Origin: Serripes groenlandicus
Taxonomy: Eukaryota > Mollusca > Bivalvia > Cardiida > Cardiidae
Length of the DNA: 64,000 nt
Assembly (NCBI GenBank): GCA_031761405.1
Contig: JASEVX010000007.1
Span: 61,949,062 to 62,013,061, forward strand
Direction of reading: 5' to 3'
A model generated the notes under the pieces. The model saw only the letters and a program-made list of their open reading frames with translations. It did not search any database and had not been told where the DNA came from. Positions 32,114 through 43,710 of this stretch are shown in pieces (the first letter of the stretch is position 1; each line of letters starts with the position of its first letter). Both the position numbers and the translations under genes were made by a program.

Positions 32114-33168
32114 TAGGGATGGGAACGAATATTCGAATATTCGAAAAATGGACGAATATTCGAATACTGAATACTGAATAAGAACATTCGTTTTCAGTGT
32201 ACTATTTTCTATAATTATTACTATTTTCTAAAATCAAAACAAAACATTATTAGTAAAATTCTGACATCGGTCGCGAGTTTGAGCTAATCATTTATTAAGG
32301 GTGAAGTGATAAAGAGTGTGTATGTGTCGTTTGTTGTGTTTTTACAACGTATGTCAAAACATAATTAACAATAATACAATCAATAATTGTCACGCGTACG
32401 TTTATCAGAGATCTAATCGTGTGTAACCAGATATCACATTGACGACCAGTTTGTTTGATATTTTTGAATCAACAAACATGTATAAACGGTGACAGGCTGC
32501 AGTTCCGTAAAACCCTCCCAGCCTAAACAAAACATAGTCGATGTTTACATCAAAGACAGCTGTTGCAAAAATGAATAAATCATATTTAAACATCGCATTA
32601 CGTCTCAAAAGTATGCAGCTTTCCTCTTTACCTCTTCACAAATGAATTCACATAAGCGAACAAAATGAATCGTCCGCGATTTTGTTTTCTTACAACACGC
32701 GATTAAATTGACTTGACGAAATCGGTAAAAGAAATATCACCCAACTCCCTATGCTTTTTGTATGAATAAGATTTATAATTATTTCGTTAATTATTTGATT
32801 CGATTCAATATTAAACTCGGTAAACAAGCGACACCTGAATATACGGCTCAAAAAACGTTGCGATTTTGTTTATCGTTTGGAAGGGATTTATTTCTTGATT
32901 TACTTCAAATTGAAATTCAAATACATCTGTTGAGGAAAAAGAGAGTGTAAGTTCAGTTGAAAACATGAAATATATACGTAAACAATAGATCATACTTTTA
33001 CTTGGAAAATTGCCATTATTTGAAAAAGGAAATGGGAAACATGTACCAGTGTTCAGATTAACCTGAAATCGGATACTGATTTCTGATTCGAAAATCGAAT
33101 ATTCGAATATATTCGAATAAAGAAAACGAATATTCGAATATCGTTTTCAATATTCGTTCCCATCCCTA
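32114..33168. mobile_element. Non-autonomous hAT element with 8-bp target duplication
   Basis: Terminal inverted repeats TAGGGATGGGAACGAATATT and its complement AATATTCGTTCCCATCCCTA, with subterminal TTCGAATATTCGAA words at both ends. Flanked by ATTTTTTT at 32106-32113 and 33169-33176. An 8-bp duplication and TAGGG termini are typical of hAT elements. The 1055-bp interior has no transposase; the short open frames (32405-32608, 32762-32950) show no domain. Confidence 0.88.
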
Positions 33169-33179
33169 ATTTTTTTATA

Positions 33180-34500
33180 ACCACGCCAAATCGCCAAATT
33201 TGAGTCTGTTAAACTTTTGTAACAAATAATGCATAAACTAGCATTGAAAGTACAATCGTCAATGACTAGTGAAGCCATCGTTTGGTTAATAAAATAAATG
33301 TTTAACACAGATTTAGAACAACCTTGATCTATTCAATACAAGAGCTTACTAGTATTATTTATCTTGGAAATTTTCTTAGGCAGAAATTTTATAAAACTGC
33401 GTCACTGCTTATGTCAGAGCAAATGACACCCATTGGCCAGTTAATAAATAACACGCTGACATTTATAATTTACCTGTAAACTATATCAGTTGATTCAAGC
33501 TATATATTCAACTGATAAATTAAACAACACATATGTTTTTAAAATAGTATTAAGACCGTTTATATGTCGACTAGATATACTTGCTTTAAATAAAATTATC
33601 CAGTTATCATTTAAAATTAACACGCTTACATTTATAATTTATTACGTTGATATATAAAGCAATTGATTTCAGATTAATTAATTTAATAAACATTGTATTA
33701 ATATTGAGCATTCAGAACGATCATACTTTATTTGCTTAACGATTAGTAAACTGTTAATTAGACAGTGTTATGTACACATTTTAAATTGCTTTAAACGCCG
33801 ATTACATGGATTCATTTGCATGTTTACGAACACAATCATTGATAAATTCAATACATTAAACGTCTTCAATGAAAAAAATAGCAATATACCTGATAAAGCA
33901 TATACTTTTGGAAAGTATCCGAAATATACGTATTATCCGAATTACTATTTTTTCCTATATAAGATAAAGCAAAATTTTCCTAGTTTGAAGCGTAAATAAC
34001 TTTTTCTGTAACAGACGGATTTCTATGCGATTTTTTTTGGTTAACATGTACATCAATACCTTTCGAAAAATATTAAAATCGCTTTGTTATACTCCCGGTA
34101 GAACCTTTCAAAAACACCAACCCGTTTTCTACAGGTCTAGTGATACTGCAATTGTCGGCCGTTTTATTATCTTGTTCATTAAAACAATTTTCTCGTTTTT
34201 AATGTTATGGGAGAAACACATTTAATTATGCCAATTATCAGATTAGCAAACAATGTCTGAATGGCTGATTCAACATCATTGTCTATGAAAATGAATTTCA
34301 AGTCACATCTGAACGTGTACAGTTATACCCATTACAATATTCACAGTATAACCTACATGTACTAGTTATATATAGCTTGTGAGATGCGTTTATATTGGAT
34401 TGTAATATAATCATACTTATTTGCTAAATGAAAATAAAATCATAGACATTTGAAATAAACCGATTTATTTCACTGTCGTTGTAGTAGTTTTTGTTTGAGA
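33180..34500. other. No feature recognised
   Basis: Very AT-rich sequence with no supported gene or repeat. Confidence 0.35.
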
Positions 34501-34559
34501 TTTCAGTGTCGCTCTAATTGTATATTTGTCTGTGTTTGCTAATTGCTAATTGTACAAAG

Positions 34560-34727
34560 ATGGATCTAGTAATAGGTCATAGTCAAGTGAAATACCTATC
34601 TGACTATTTGGATAATGCCGATTGTTCTGTGGTTTCTTATCCTGGATATGGAACGTTGAACTTTTTGAGAGAAGACGATTTATTTGATGTAGCTTTTCCG
34701 TCCACAGATTCCTTTCATAATCTATAG
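34560..34727 (+). pseudogene. SGNH/GDSL-hydrolase-like N-terminal fragment
   Basis: From ATG 34560 the frame reads MDLVIGHSQVKYLSDYLDNA and VVSYPGYGTLNFL. The first block resembles the catalytic-serine block of SGNH hydrolases (G-x-S, here GHSQ), followed by a Ser-x-Pro-Gly segment as in the next strand-loop. Only about 55 residues remain before TAG; blocks III and V with catalytic Gly/Asn and Asp-x-x-His are absent. The 3' end of the frame merges into a 28-bp minisatellite. Likely a fragment of a multi-copy hydrolase-like ORF; an upstream in-frame ATG at 34518 adds a hydrophobic stretch of uncertain relevance. Confidence 0.5.
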
Positions 34728-35065
34728 TGTTCGCAGTGTCCTCTTTATTCTATAGTGTCCGCAGTTTCCTAGATATATTTTATACTGTCCGCATTTTCCT
34801 TCTTATTCTTATTTGTCCGCAGTTTCCTTCTAATTCTATATTGTCTGCATTGTTCTTCTTATTCTATAATCTCCGCAGTTTCCACTATATTCTATGTTGT
34901 CCGCAATATATAACCAATACAATGCCGTCCGCAATTTACTCTATATTATATATTGTCCGCATTTCCCTTCTTGTTCTAAATTGTCCGCAATTTCCTTCTT
35001 ATTCTATATTGTCCGCAGTACATAACCAATACCTTTTCCGTTCGCATATTCCCGCAGATTGTTTC
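34700..35065. repeat. 28-bp minisatellite adjoining the SGNH-like ORF
   Basis: About 13 units like TTGTCCGCAGTTTCCTTCTT ATTCTATA with variants. The first recognisable unit (TCCACAGATTCCTTTCATAA) overlaps the last codons of the SGNH-like ORF. An open frame through the array (34727-35098) is a by-product. Confidence 0.88.
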
Positions 35066-35164
35066 CATCTGAGTAAGGACAACTGCTTAATACAATAAAT
35101 GCGTTTGAAAGTTGTAAGCTTAACATATCGACTGGAAGACAAATAAGTATATGTATCACACACA

Positions 35165-35860
35165 AAGGCACTCCAACGCTCCCCGACGCTTAACCAGTCG
35201 ACTACAGCGGATTCCTTATAAACCTATAAGGCAAGACTGAATGTTATTTTCTGGAAGCATTAAAGACGTGTTTTTTATACAGACGTGAAACCACCGTGGA
35301 TTAAGGAGAACTTGTTCATGTAGAGCAATATCTCGTGTTTTCCCCTACACATGTTTTATAATACCGCCTGCTGTAGACACGTCCATTGTCGACTATATAA
35401 AGGCAAGGGTTAACCCTCTCTCACACACAAACGCTCTCTGACGCCTCTGCAGCAGAAGATTTTTGAAAACATTGTGGCAATAGGAGAAATTGCTCGAGAT
35501 AAGCATTGTCTCTCATTGCCACATTGTTTTAACTCTACTCAATTATACTATTATATGTACAGAGTGTCAATTGTTTTGCCTAGATGTTTGCATAGTCGTC
35601 TGCTGCAGATATGTTGTGTGTGGGAAAGGGTAAAATAACATCAGTCTGTCAAGGATACATCATATAACCCAGTTTCTATGTAATTTCTTCTATCTTATAT
35701 GGCTCTGGCTTTCATAAATGCAGACGTTGTTCAGGTATCTGCAGCGGACGACTTTTGAAACATATTGGAACAAAAAGAAATTAAATATAATCATGTCCAG
35801 GAAACGGATCCGAGAGTGACACATACCAGCATTCTAAGGAAATGACCATTACTAAAACAT
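35165..35860. repeat. About 700-bp dispersed repeat, second copy
   Basis: Colinear with 16690-17400: GGCACTCCAACGCTCCCCGA, GCGGATTCCTTATAAAC, GGATTAAGGAGAACTTGTTC, an embedded fold-back element and GAAACGGATCCGAGAGTGAC near 35805. Confidence 0.8.
35414..35630 (+). mobile_element. CTGCAGCAGACGAC fold-back element within the 700-bp repeat
   Basis: Preceded by TTAA; CCCTCTCTCACACACAAACG start, TGACGCCTCTGCAGCAGAAG, GGCAATAGGAGAAATTGCTC, end GTCGTCTGCTGCAGATATGT and GTGGGAAAGGG. 217 bp. Confidence 0.82.
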
Positions 35861-36105
35861 TATCACGAAAGTTCTCCTTTTACCACATTTTTTCAACTTG
35901 ATTAGGTAACAATGTTTCATTTACAGACATTTTTCACACCCATCTGCTGTAGACACGTCTGTTGTGGACAGTAAACAAATACCTGTCTGCCAAGAACATA
36001 AACACATCCTGTAACCCTATCTCTATGTAATTTCATCTATGTAATACTGCCAACTTTTCACTGAGATAAACACACATAATTGGCAAAAAAGTTATATAGA
36101 CATAC

Positions 36106-36300
36106 AACCTTTCCCACATACAACAAATCTGTAGCTGAAGACTTTGAAAACATGAAAACATGTGGTGAACAAATAAGGTCTCCTTATATAAACGTTTAGC
36201 TTTTGAATACAGTTGATATCATTGTGGCAAATAGTAATTTCTCCTTTTGTCAAAATGTTTTCAAGAGTCGTTTGCTGCAGAGGCTTCAAATTATGTCAAA
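36106..36300 (-). mobile_element. CTGCAGCAGACGAC fold-back element, diverged
   Basis: CCTTTCCCACATACAACAAA start; inner GGCAAATAGTAATTTCTCCT TTTG; end GAGTCGTTTGCTGCAGAGGC. Orientation opposite to the copy at 43711. Confidence 0.65.
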
Positions 36301-37050
36301 GATTTAATTAATGTAACTTTTGATAAAAAAAAACTAGAAGCCTAGACCCACTAGCTGTACGCCAATGTGATCTAAAAGGATTCCACGTCAGAATAATAAG
36401 GCCCCAAGTCGCCTGACGCGGTTCATAATAAAGTATAAATAGACTGCGTGTGCCTAGGCACGAGAACATCTGTTATAAATTATAATTATGACTGTGACTT
36501 TCGGTAAGTTCGATAATCAGGATCAACCTTAGAAACGTCTTATAAAGTTAGCGTAAAGTCCGTCGATTGTCTGTTTCGACCGTAAACTGTCTGATCGAAC
36601 TGTGCGTCTACACGGGCTGATCTGAACATTTGTTGAGGATTGATGTGGTTTCGTCAGGAGGCCCCGTCGGAGTATTTTTGAGGTGGTGCGCATAAGATGC
36701 ATTTTAAGATAATGTTGCGTATAAAACCTTTATCATTTTTCGTATTCACTGTAGTTGTTTTCATAGAAAACCTAAATTTAAAAAAAAAAGGGTATCCGAA
36801 ACATGAGAATGACACATGAACGGTTTGGTCATACCGTGCGCCTTTGTTGAGGACCGAGGTTTTTTCCGTTTATTTAAGGTAGGTTCATTGAAACGAAATA
36901 TAGTCGTTTCCGAAACATTAGAATGACAAATGTGAAATGACATACACAGATATTCTTTTTCTTGGAAGCAAGTCTTCTTTTTTCTTCGGTATTCATTTGT
37001 TTCTAGGTTTATATGTACGTACTTCTCGTCTTACTTATTACATTGGACTG
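36301..37050. other. No gene recognised
   Basis: Contains a pair of similar words (CCGAAACATGAGAATGACAC near 36797 and TCCGAAACATTAGAATGACA near 36909) suggesting a small diverged duplication; nothing else is supported. Confidence 0.35.
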
Positions 37051-37399
37051 GTTTGACTTCAAGCGAGTCTGCAGCAGACAACTTTTTAAGTTCGGGAAAC
37101 ATTTGGAAGTTGGAGAAATAGGAGATATTGCTTGGATTAAACATTTCCTCAATTTTCAAAAAAAGTGTTATCTCCAAATGTATGAAACGTGTTTTACTTA
37201 GACGACACTCCATCTTATTTATCATTAAGATGTTTCATACGTTTGTAAAATCAGAATAAAAAGGAAAAATATCATCATACTAAATTTGAACAAGTCAGCT
37301 ATCAAGCACTAGATTACTGCAAAAGTCTGCTTGAAAACAAATATCGCGATATGTTTTGCAGGTTTTGTGTATATAGTTCACAATAATATATTTTAACTC

Positions 37400-37610
37400 T
37401 TTCTGACATACAACTAATCAGCAGCAGACGAGTTTGAAAACATATTGTCCCAAAAAAATGGAAAATGTATGTAATTAAAAACACCAAAGACAACCCCCAA
37501 ATGAATATAATTGAAAAAATAGTGACAAAAGAAGAACTTGTTCATCATGAGCAAATTCTCCTTTAGCCACAATGCTTTCAAAAATCTGCAGAGGCGTCAT
37601 AATACGTCTA
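37400..37610 (-). mobile_element. CTGCAGCAGACGAC fold-back element, diverged
   Basis: ACTCTTTCTGACATACAACT, CAGCAGCAGACGAGTTTGAA, hairpin around GTTCATCATGAGCAAATTCT CC, end ATCTGCAGAGGCGTCATAAT. Confidence 0.65.
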
Positions 37611-37620
37611 TAAGTAAAGT

Positions 37621-39682
37621 TAGTGTTTTTTTATAGTGTCACCACTATTGAAAGGTCAGTAATTTCTGACGTATGAGATACCTTTATCCTGAACATTTTA
37701 CTTCCCGAGTCTTAATTGTTCAAGGCACGACCTACTTTTGGTACCATTATGTAACTAGCCGGCGGCTACCCCGTCAATAGGTAATGTGTATGAACTTTGC
37801 AAATTGCCACCTATCCAAAAAGTGTGTCCAGAGTGGATTTTTCGATGCATTCGTGATACTGCTACGTTTTGATTGGATGAAAAGAAAATATTGAAACAAA
37901 AAAAATTCTAGAGGAAATCATTAAATATGATAATACGTACTCGATAAAGGAACGAGCACAAGTACTTTTATATGTGATAATTTGCGTGTTATAACACTCG
38001 TCGTCTATTTTTAAAATGAGTTAAAATAAAAACTGAAAAGGTTTTACTGACTAACCGGAAGTTACAAATCCAAATTTCTGCAATATGACGTCATTCTATT
38101 ATCGTAACGCCAATGATGAATAAATACCCAAAAGGAAAACGACAGAAATGATAGGAAAGGATAGTGTGACTCGTCACAAATGTAGTTCCGTATTTTAGAG
38201 AATAACTTGACGCAGGGCAAGTCGATTATTTGTTGTACCTGTCATCATTATTTCATGGATTTAAAATCTTGGACATATTTAAAAGTTGAATATATGCTTA
38301 ACCAGATGATGCTTTTAAGTTTATTTGCTTAGAACGGTAGGACTCGTAAATAACTTATAATCAAATCACTGAAAGTGCTGCAAGCAAGGGGCTAACTGCA
38401 GATCACGGATAATTATTTACCGATTACAACAGTTAATAAATGTAAACCCGAAATAGGTACCGCCTATACTCATTATGTATGGAATACAGTAACTTCGTAC
38501 CCCAGTAGTTTCGTACCCGGTATAGTGCGTACCATTGACGCTTGTCATTTGAAGCCATTGCCGTCCTGTCAAATGCTGCCCCCATTCAAGAGAACAGCTA
38601 AAATAACATATCCTCGACTGTCCAGTTTTATTAACCTTATGACTTGTATCAATATATTGCAGTAAATGCAAACATCGTACAGTTTAGCAGGTAAAGCAGC
38701 TATGTCTATGACCTAGTCTTTGCCAACATACGAAAGTAAGACTAGAATCAGCGGTCTGTTTTTCAACAGAAAAGGCCATATTATAAAAACTTAAAGGCAG
38801 TTCACAATTAATGTCAGTAATAAGTCACCAAGGGACCTCACATAAGTGTTCTGTCCGTTGATATAACTGAAATGTATCTGTTTTCTGTGTAATATATTGT
38901 GAATTCCATTTTTCTGTATGAAATTGTCTAATCTATACATTAAACATGGTCAAAACAGGTATACATTGTATCAGGAATCTAGAATTGTACTTTACATGCC
39001 TGATTGTATCAAATAAATTATTATACTTTATTTTACATACTAGTAGTGGAATTACACATATTTTCATGAACTGCTGCTAAAATGTAAAACCCAAACTGTA
39101 GTTTAATGGTAAAACACCAGTTTTAACAAGAGTTCTGAGTTCAAATCTCAGCAGGATCATGTTTTGAAAGAAGCAACTAAACTTAACAATTTATATATGA
39201 AACCATTATGTTTTAGGGAATCATCAGAGTTGTCTAACTGAAACGCTTATCACATTATTATCCAGGCTTCTGGTGAAAATACTTATGAAAACAGTTATTT
39301 ACTACCTGTACCCTTTTCAAAAGCTTTTATAATTGAGCAATAACAACCAGAAAAGGGAACTTGAAGTTGATCAATAATGATGACTCTGAGAAGCTGATCA
39401 TGTTCAAGGTCTTATCATATCCTTCACTATCCATATTGTCAAACGACATATTTCATATACATGTATACATAATCAGTTGTTGACATTTGTACTTATTAAC
39501 AAATAAACTGATGCTGTTTTATGTTTTACAAATTAAAAACCAGCGAAAGGAGATAGGGGTTCAAAAAGAAGATATTGTTGGATAGGAAGATATTGTTCAT
39601 TTCGGAGCAATTATAACATTCCGACAATGTATTCAGATTCGTCACAGACATCAAGTCATTTACATCAGGCAAGGGGCTAAAC
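37621..39682. other. No gene recognised; short repeats and a tRNA-like stretch
   Basis: Holds the short dispersed repeat at 38361-38430 and, at 39097-39165, a tRNA-like stretch (TAGTTTAATGGTAAAACACC, then CTGAGTTCAAATCTCAG with a perfect T-arm) whose acceptor and anticodon stems I could not pair. No coding region supported. Confidence 0.4.
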
Positions 39683-39686
39683 TTAA

Positions 39687-39865
39687 CCCTTTCCAACATA
39701 CATCAAACCTGCAGCAGATGACATTGACACTGTTGAGGTAAAAAAGGGGCAAGCCAACGTTTAATGAATAGAACATTGTGGCAAAAGGAGAAATTGCTGA
39801 TCATGAGCAAGTGGTCCTTTTCTCCACAGTGTTTTCCACAGTGTTTTCATATGCGTCAACAATTT
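39687..39865 (-). mobile_element. CTGCAGCAGACGAC fold-back element, partial
   Basis: TTAA then CCCTTTCCAACATACATCAA, CCTGCAGCAGATGACATTG, and a strong hairpin GTGGCAAAAGGAGAAATTGC / GAGCAAGTGGTCCTTTTCTCC. The right end is lost. Confidence 0.65.
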
Positions 39866-41052
39866 TAAATGCCTTTAACCTTCCTATGTCTTTCCCTCAG
39901 TTATTTAAAGCAGCATATCAGGTAAATAGTTTGAAGTATAATTTAGGGAATGTTTTATTCATCCTACAAAATTGAACCCATTTCCCATATATAGACAATC
40001 TTATACATGGGACTTTTGAAAATATTTGTCAAAAAGTACAGTTTTCTTAGTCTTTATGCATAGTGTTTTTATCTTTGTTATACATTGATCCAGATCATGT
40101 AAAGGTAGCCAGTTGCCTTGGGAGATTGTTGTGTGGAGTATCTTTTCTAGAAAGCCAGGGGGAAAAATGTTAGTTGAACTGAAATATCATTGAAAATAAT
40201 ATTAAGCTCAAGCCAATCAATCAACGATGGTAAGAGTCAGTTTCCAATGATATTTATTTCTTGTTTACAAATAACTGTTATTTGTAAAAAGAAATCAGAA
40301 TATTATTCAATGCCTTCTAGTATTGTCTTTCATCAACATCCCTGGAAATCTCTGGCTGTTACACTCCTGACCTTATAAAAAAATAAACAGATATGTACTA
40401 TTTAAACTTAAATACATGATAAGTTTTTTTCATTATGTTTTTTCAGATTCCTTTCTTGTTTGGACACTGCTTAATTAAGTGTTACTTCTTTCACACAACC
40501 TAGGCTTTGCATATTAAGTGTTTACCCGCAATAGGTACCGCCTACACTCATATTAAATCGACGGTAAATTGTGTATTTTTCTTCCTTCAATGACCATCCA
40601 CTCGGTTACATCCTGCAGTTTGTACACACTTAAATAACCATGCTGGCTACTTTCCTGGTATGATAATGAGTCACATTTCGAACACGAGCATTAGCACATT
40701 GACAGTTGGTATAAAGGAATCTGGTATAGGTGTTGTTGTCATAGTCAATTAAAAAAAACCTCATAGGCAGATTAAAATGAAACTGGATTAACTAGGAGAC
40801 TTACATCATTGTTGAGTGAAAGCATTCGTAATTAACAAACATATCGTGTGTGCATACATATACAACTGCATGCCTGCCTGGTCTTAACTTACGAATTCCA
40901 TCACAACCGTCCCACCAGTACTTTCTGTGCTTTGATTTATTCAAGTAATTAGTTGTAAATGTCTTGTCTATTATTTACATGATGGGTAATTGATAGGTTG
41001 GCGCGAAATGGAGATTATATATGTGCAGTGTGTTCTCCAGACCAAAATATTT

Positions 41053-41130
41053 GGGGGTCATATATGACCCCCTAGTTGAAAATTTGGGGGTCATTTGAAA
41101 ATGTTGGGGGTCATTAAAAAAATTGGGGTC
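41053..41130. repeat. GGGGGTCAT repeats with a 20-bp perfect palindrome
   Basis: GGGGGTCATATATGACCCCC (41053-41072) is a perfect palindrome. Three further TTGGGGGTCAT words follow at about 20-22 bp spacing. It lies 150 bp downstream of the zinc-finger ORF on the minus strand. Confidence 0.8.
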
Positions 41131-41218
41131 ACACGCTGTCATTAATTTAAGAAACCATAAACAATGAAAACTGGTGTAATTAACTTTTAATCAAATTTTT
41201 TAATTTTAAGTCAAGTGA

Positions 41219-41800
41219 TTAATTTGCATACAATTTTCTTTTCTTAGCTTCTTTCCATTTAAACAAAGCTGATTTAAAATCATCTGGAAATGTGCAGCCT
41301 TGCAACTTTTGCAAATTGAGAAGTGATTTGTGTTTAGAAGTTGGCAGCTGTTCTTTCCCTAGCCAGTACACTGACATGAGCCCCCCAATTGCAGCATCAT
41401 TTTTCGCCATTATCAGTGATACGGTTTGCTTTTGCATGGTGCATCTCAGGGACTGGGCTTCCAAGGCTGATTTATGCTGCACAGAGGAGATATGTCTCGT
41501 CAAAGTGGAGTGTCGAAAGTTTGTACAGCCATGTGTAAATGGATTATCTTTACCTTCGTCAATACATGTTGTACAGGTCATTTTTCCGTACTCATATTTA
41601 AGCCACGGGTTTTTCGAAAGCCATTCGTCGCAAAATTCTCGTTTTACAGCCTTTTTGCTTGTTTTTTTTTCTGACGATACCTTTTCAGACGAAGAAGAGG
41701 GCATTTCACATTCATGTTGGGGCTGGGGCTCGCTTTCTTTACTTTTCGACGAGAAAAATGATGTTAAACGCCGCTGCTTAGCAGCCGATGGATCCGACAT
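41219..41800 (-). CDS. Truncated hAT-derived zinc-finger protein (ZNF862/KIAA1586-like N-terminus) with PIP-box-like motif
   Basis: 193 residues from ATG 41800 (an upstream in-frame ATG at 41872 adds 24 residues). Near the N-terminus QRRLTSFF fits the PCNA-interacting consensus Q-x-x-[ILM]-x-x-[FY]-[FY]. A Ser/Lys-rich linker follows, then a zinc finger of the TTF/BED-like type: FCDEWLSKNPWLKYEYGKM, C-x2-C (CTTC), NFRHSTLTRHISSVQHKSA with the H/H pair. After it AAIGGLMSVYWLGKEQLP matches the block that in hAT-derived host proteins precedes the transposase-like core. The core and C-terminal dimerisation region are absent: the ORF stops after a basic KKRKLYAN tail. It may be a 5' exon, a truncated domesticated gene or a pseudogene; no donor was identified at the end. 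Confidence 0.7.
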   Translation of the reverse strand: MSDPSAAKQRRLTSFFSSKSKESEPQPQHECEMPSSSSEKVSSEKKTSKKAVKREFCDEWLSKNPWLKYEYGKMTCTTCIDEGKDNPFTHGCTNFRHSTLTRHISSVQHKSALEAQSLRCTMQKQTVSLIMAKNDAAIGGLMSVYWLGKEQLPTSKHKSLLNLQKLQGCTFPDDFKSALFKWKEAKKRKLYAN

Positions 41801-41879
41801 TTTTACCTGGATATTTACGTCAGAGACAGAATCGGCACATATTGGCACTTTCGCTACCTTACATTTAACCAAAATCTGC

Positions 41880-42880
41880 CGAGATGTGTCGAATGTTTAA
41901 ATACTCGGTCATATGATAATGAGCGCTTTACATAAGTAGATACATTAAATATTGTTTTATTTATATAAAGTGATGAATACTGCGTATGAAGGAAAACAGA
42001 GTAACTAATGTAAACAATCTGTAGAACAATGTTTTCAATATGTTAGTTACCCGACTGTGTAGTGAATCAGTAGCCAATCACGTATCGAGGCGCGCTCTTA
42101 AAATAGTAACACATATGTAAACATGCTCTGATATGCGGACTGTATGACACGTGGTTTAAATCGCTCTCTCTGATTGGCTGACTGATAATCAACCCCTTCT
42201 TGGATTAATGTGAGACCCACAAAAGTTAACATATTTGCATAGACGGGTACTCTTAAATACGTTACGATACTGGTGTACTAGTTTAAAAAAGACCGATTTT
42301 AACAATAGAGGGGAACCCAGTCTACGGTTCTCGATATCAATGAAAAACCGAGCGTCTAAATTTATCATATGACTCTCGCAATGAAATCTATCGAGTTTAA
42401 GCTGATTTGTCCCCAAGATCGACTGAATTTGTTCTCATTTGTGTTGCGTCATAAAAGACCCAGCTTTTCAATTGATATGCGTCAATGTCAATTAAATTGC
42501 GTCAAAGACGCGCAAAACGCGCTCTAGAGAAAACACATAATGTGATGTTTCGGATATATGGAGGACTATACTATGTTTTTCAAGTGAAAGTTCATATCAA
42601 TTTTTATATTTATATGATAGGTTGGCGAAATGGAGAAATATGTCGGTGAAATGGAGATATTGCGTCAGCCAAATGCCGCTTGAGTGCCATGTTTTCCAAT
42701 CAATCAATATGGCGTGAACAATTGTGTAGAGAGTAACCCATGGAATATTTCTACCAAATCATATTGGAATCCAACAAGCCGACTTAGAGAAGAAGAATTG
42801 TTTAAAGATTGTAGATTGAATCGCGTTCTGACGTGTTGCTAAAAGGGGTCGTTCACTTTTAAGAGACACATTCCGCTATT
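41880..42880. other. No feature recognised
   Basis: Upstream of the zinc-finger ORF. A TTGGCGCGAAATGGAGAT-like word at 41000 recurs as GTTGGCGAAATGGAGAAAT near 42620, hinting at a diverged duplication around the ORF. No promoter is supported. Confidence 0.35.
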
Positions 42881-42882
42881 AA

Positions 42883-43114
42883 CCCTTCACGACATACACA
42901 CGCTTTCTGACGCCCTTGCAGCATACGAACTTTGAAAACAGTGTGGCAAATAGAGATATTGCTCATAATGATCAATTTCTCGATTTGCAACAATGTTTTC
43001 AATTCTATTGAGTAATTATATTTATATTTTTAAACAATTTACAGCGGTTTTCATTATTTTTGCCTGGTTGTTTTCAAAGTCGTCTGCTGCAGATTTGTCA
43101 AGCGTGTGAAAGGG
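42883..43114 (+). mobile_element. CTGCAGCAGACGAC fold-back element flanked by TTAA
   Basis: TTAA precedes CCCTTCACGACATACACACG and follows GTGTGAAAGGG. Inner hairpin GGCAAATAGAGATATTGCTC / GATCAATTTCTCGATTTGC. 232 bp. Confidence 0.85.
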
Positions 43115-43151
43115 TTAATTTTCATTTCAAAAGCGGACAGGTAATTCTTTT

Positions 43152-43441
43152 CATCGATTAGGGTTTAACGCCGTTTTCAACAATTTTTCAGTCATATCAC
43201 GGCGGCCAATTCACCTACTTATACGTTTCCTGGCTTTCTCACACTAGTACTCTACACATGCTTTTCAAACAACTGGCTGCTTTTCCAGATATACTGTTAG
43301 CCCATTGGTAAAGACGAATGACACTTGTCACAGTGACTTTTGTCAAACGTCGGAAAGAATGTTGGCAGAGCTGGGATTCGAACGCATAACCCCTGGATTG
43401 ACAGCCCGCGTCGTTATCGACTGAGCTACCGGGGCTCGACT
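43152..43441 (-). mobile_element. tRNA-derived SINE, second copy with 12-bp target duplication
   Basis: Same body as 31223-31501, with A-box region CTCAGTCGATAACGACGCGG, B-box GCGTTCGAATCCC and GGAAAGAATGTTGGCA. Flanked by GGTAATTCTTTT at 43140-43151 and 43442-43453. Confidence 0.87.
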
Positions 43442-43502
43442 GGTAATTCTTTTCCGAGATACATGTGTGTGTCACCTGGGAAAATGGGTAAATAAAGAGT
43501 TA

Positions 43503-43628
43503 TACTGATAATACATGTAATTGGGGGGCTGAGTACTGGTAATACATGTAATTGGGGGGCTGAGTACTGGTAATACATATAATTTGGGGGCTGAGTACTG
43601 GTAATACATGTAGTTGGGGAGGGGGAGG
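43503..43628. repeat. 31-bp tandem repeat, four units
   Basis: GGTAATACATGTAATTGGGG then GGCTGAGTACT, four times, the last diverged (TAGTTGGGGAGGGGG). Confidence 0.92.
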
Positions 43629-43710
43629 GTTATATTGAACTAAAGAAGGAATACATTTGGTATACTTTGAACTCTAAACATAACTTATTTTAATTTACAG
43701 TGTTTATTAT

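Noticed and set aside
34727..35098. 123-codon frame after the SGNH-like ORF
   Set aside because: It lies wholly inside the 28-bp minisatellite and has repeat-driven composition.
39097..39165. Possible tRNA gene
   Set aside because: The T-arm is perfect and a D-arm-like stretch exists, but the acceptor and anticodon stems do not pair; more likely a tRNA pseudogene or chance.
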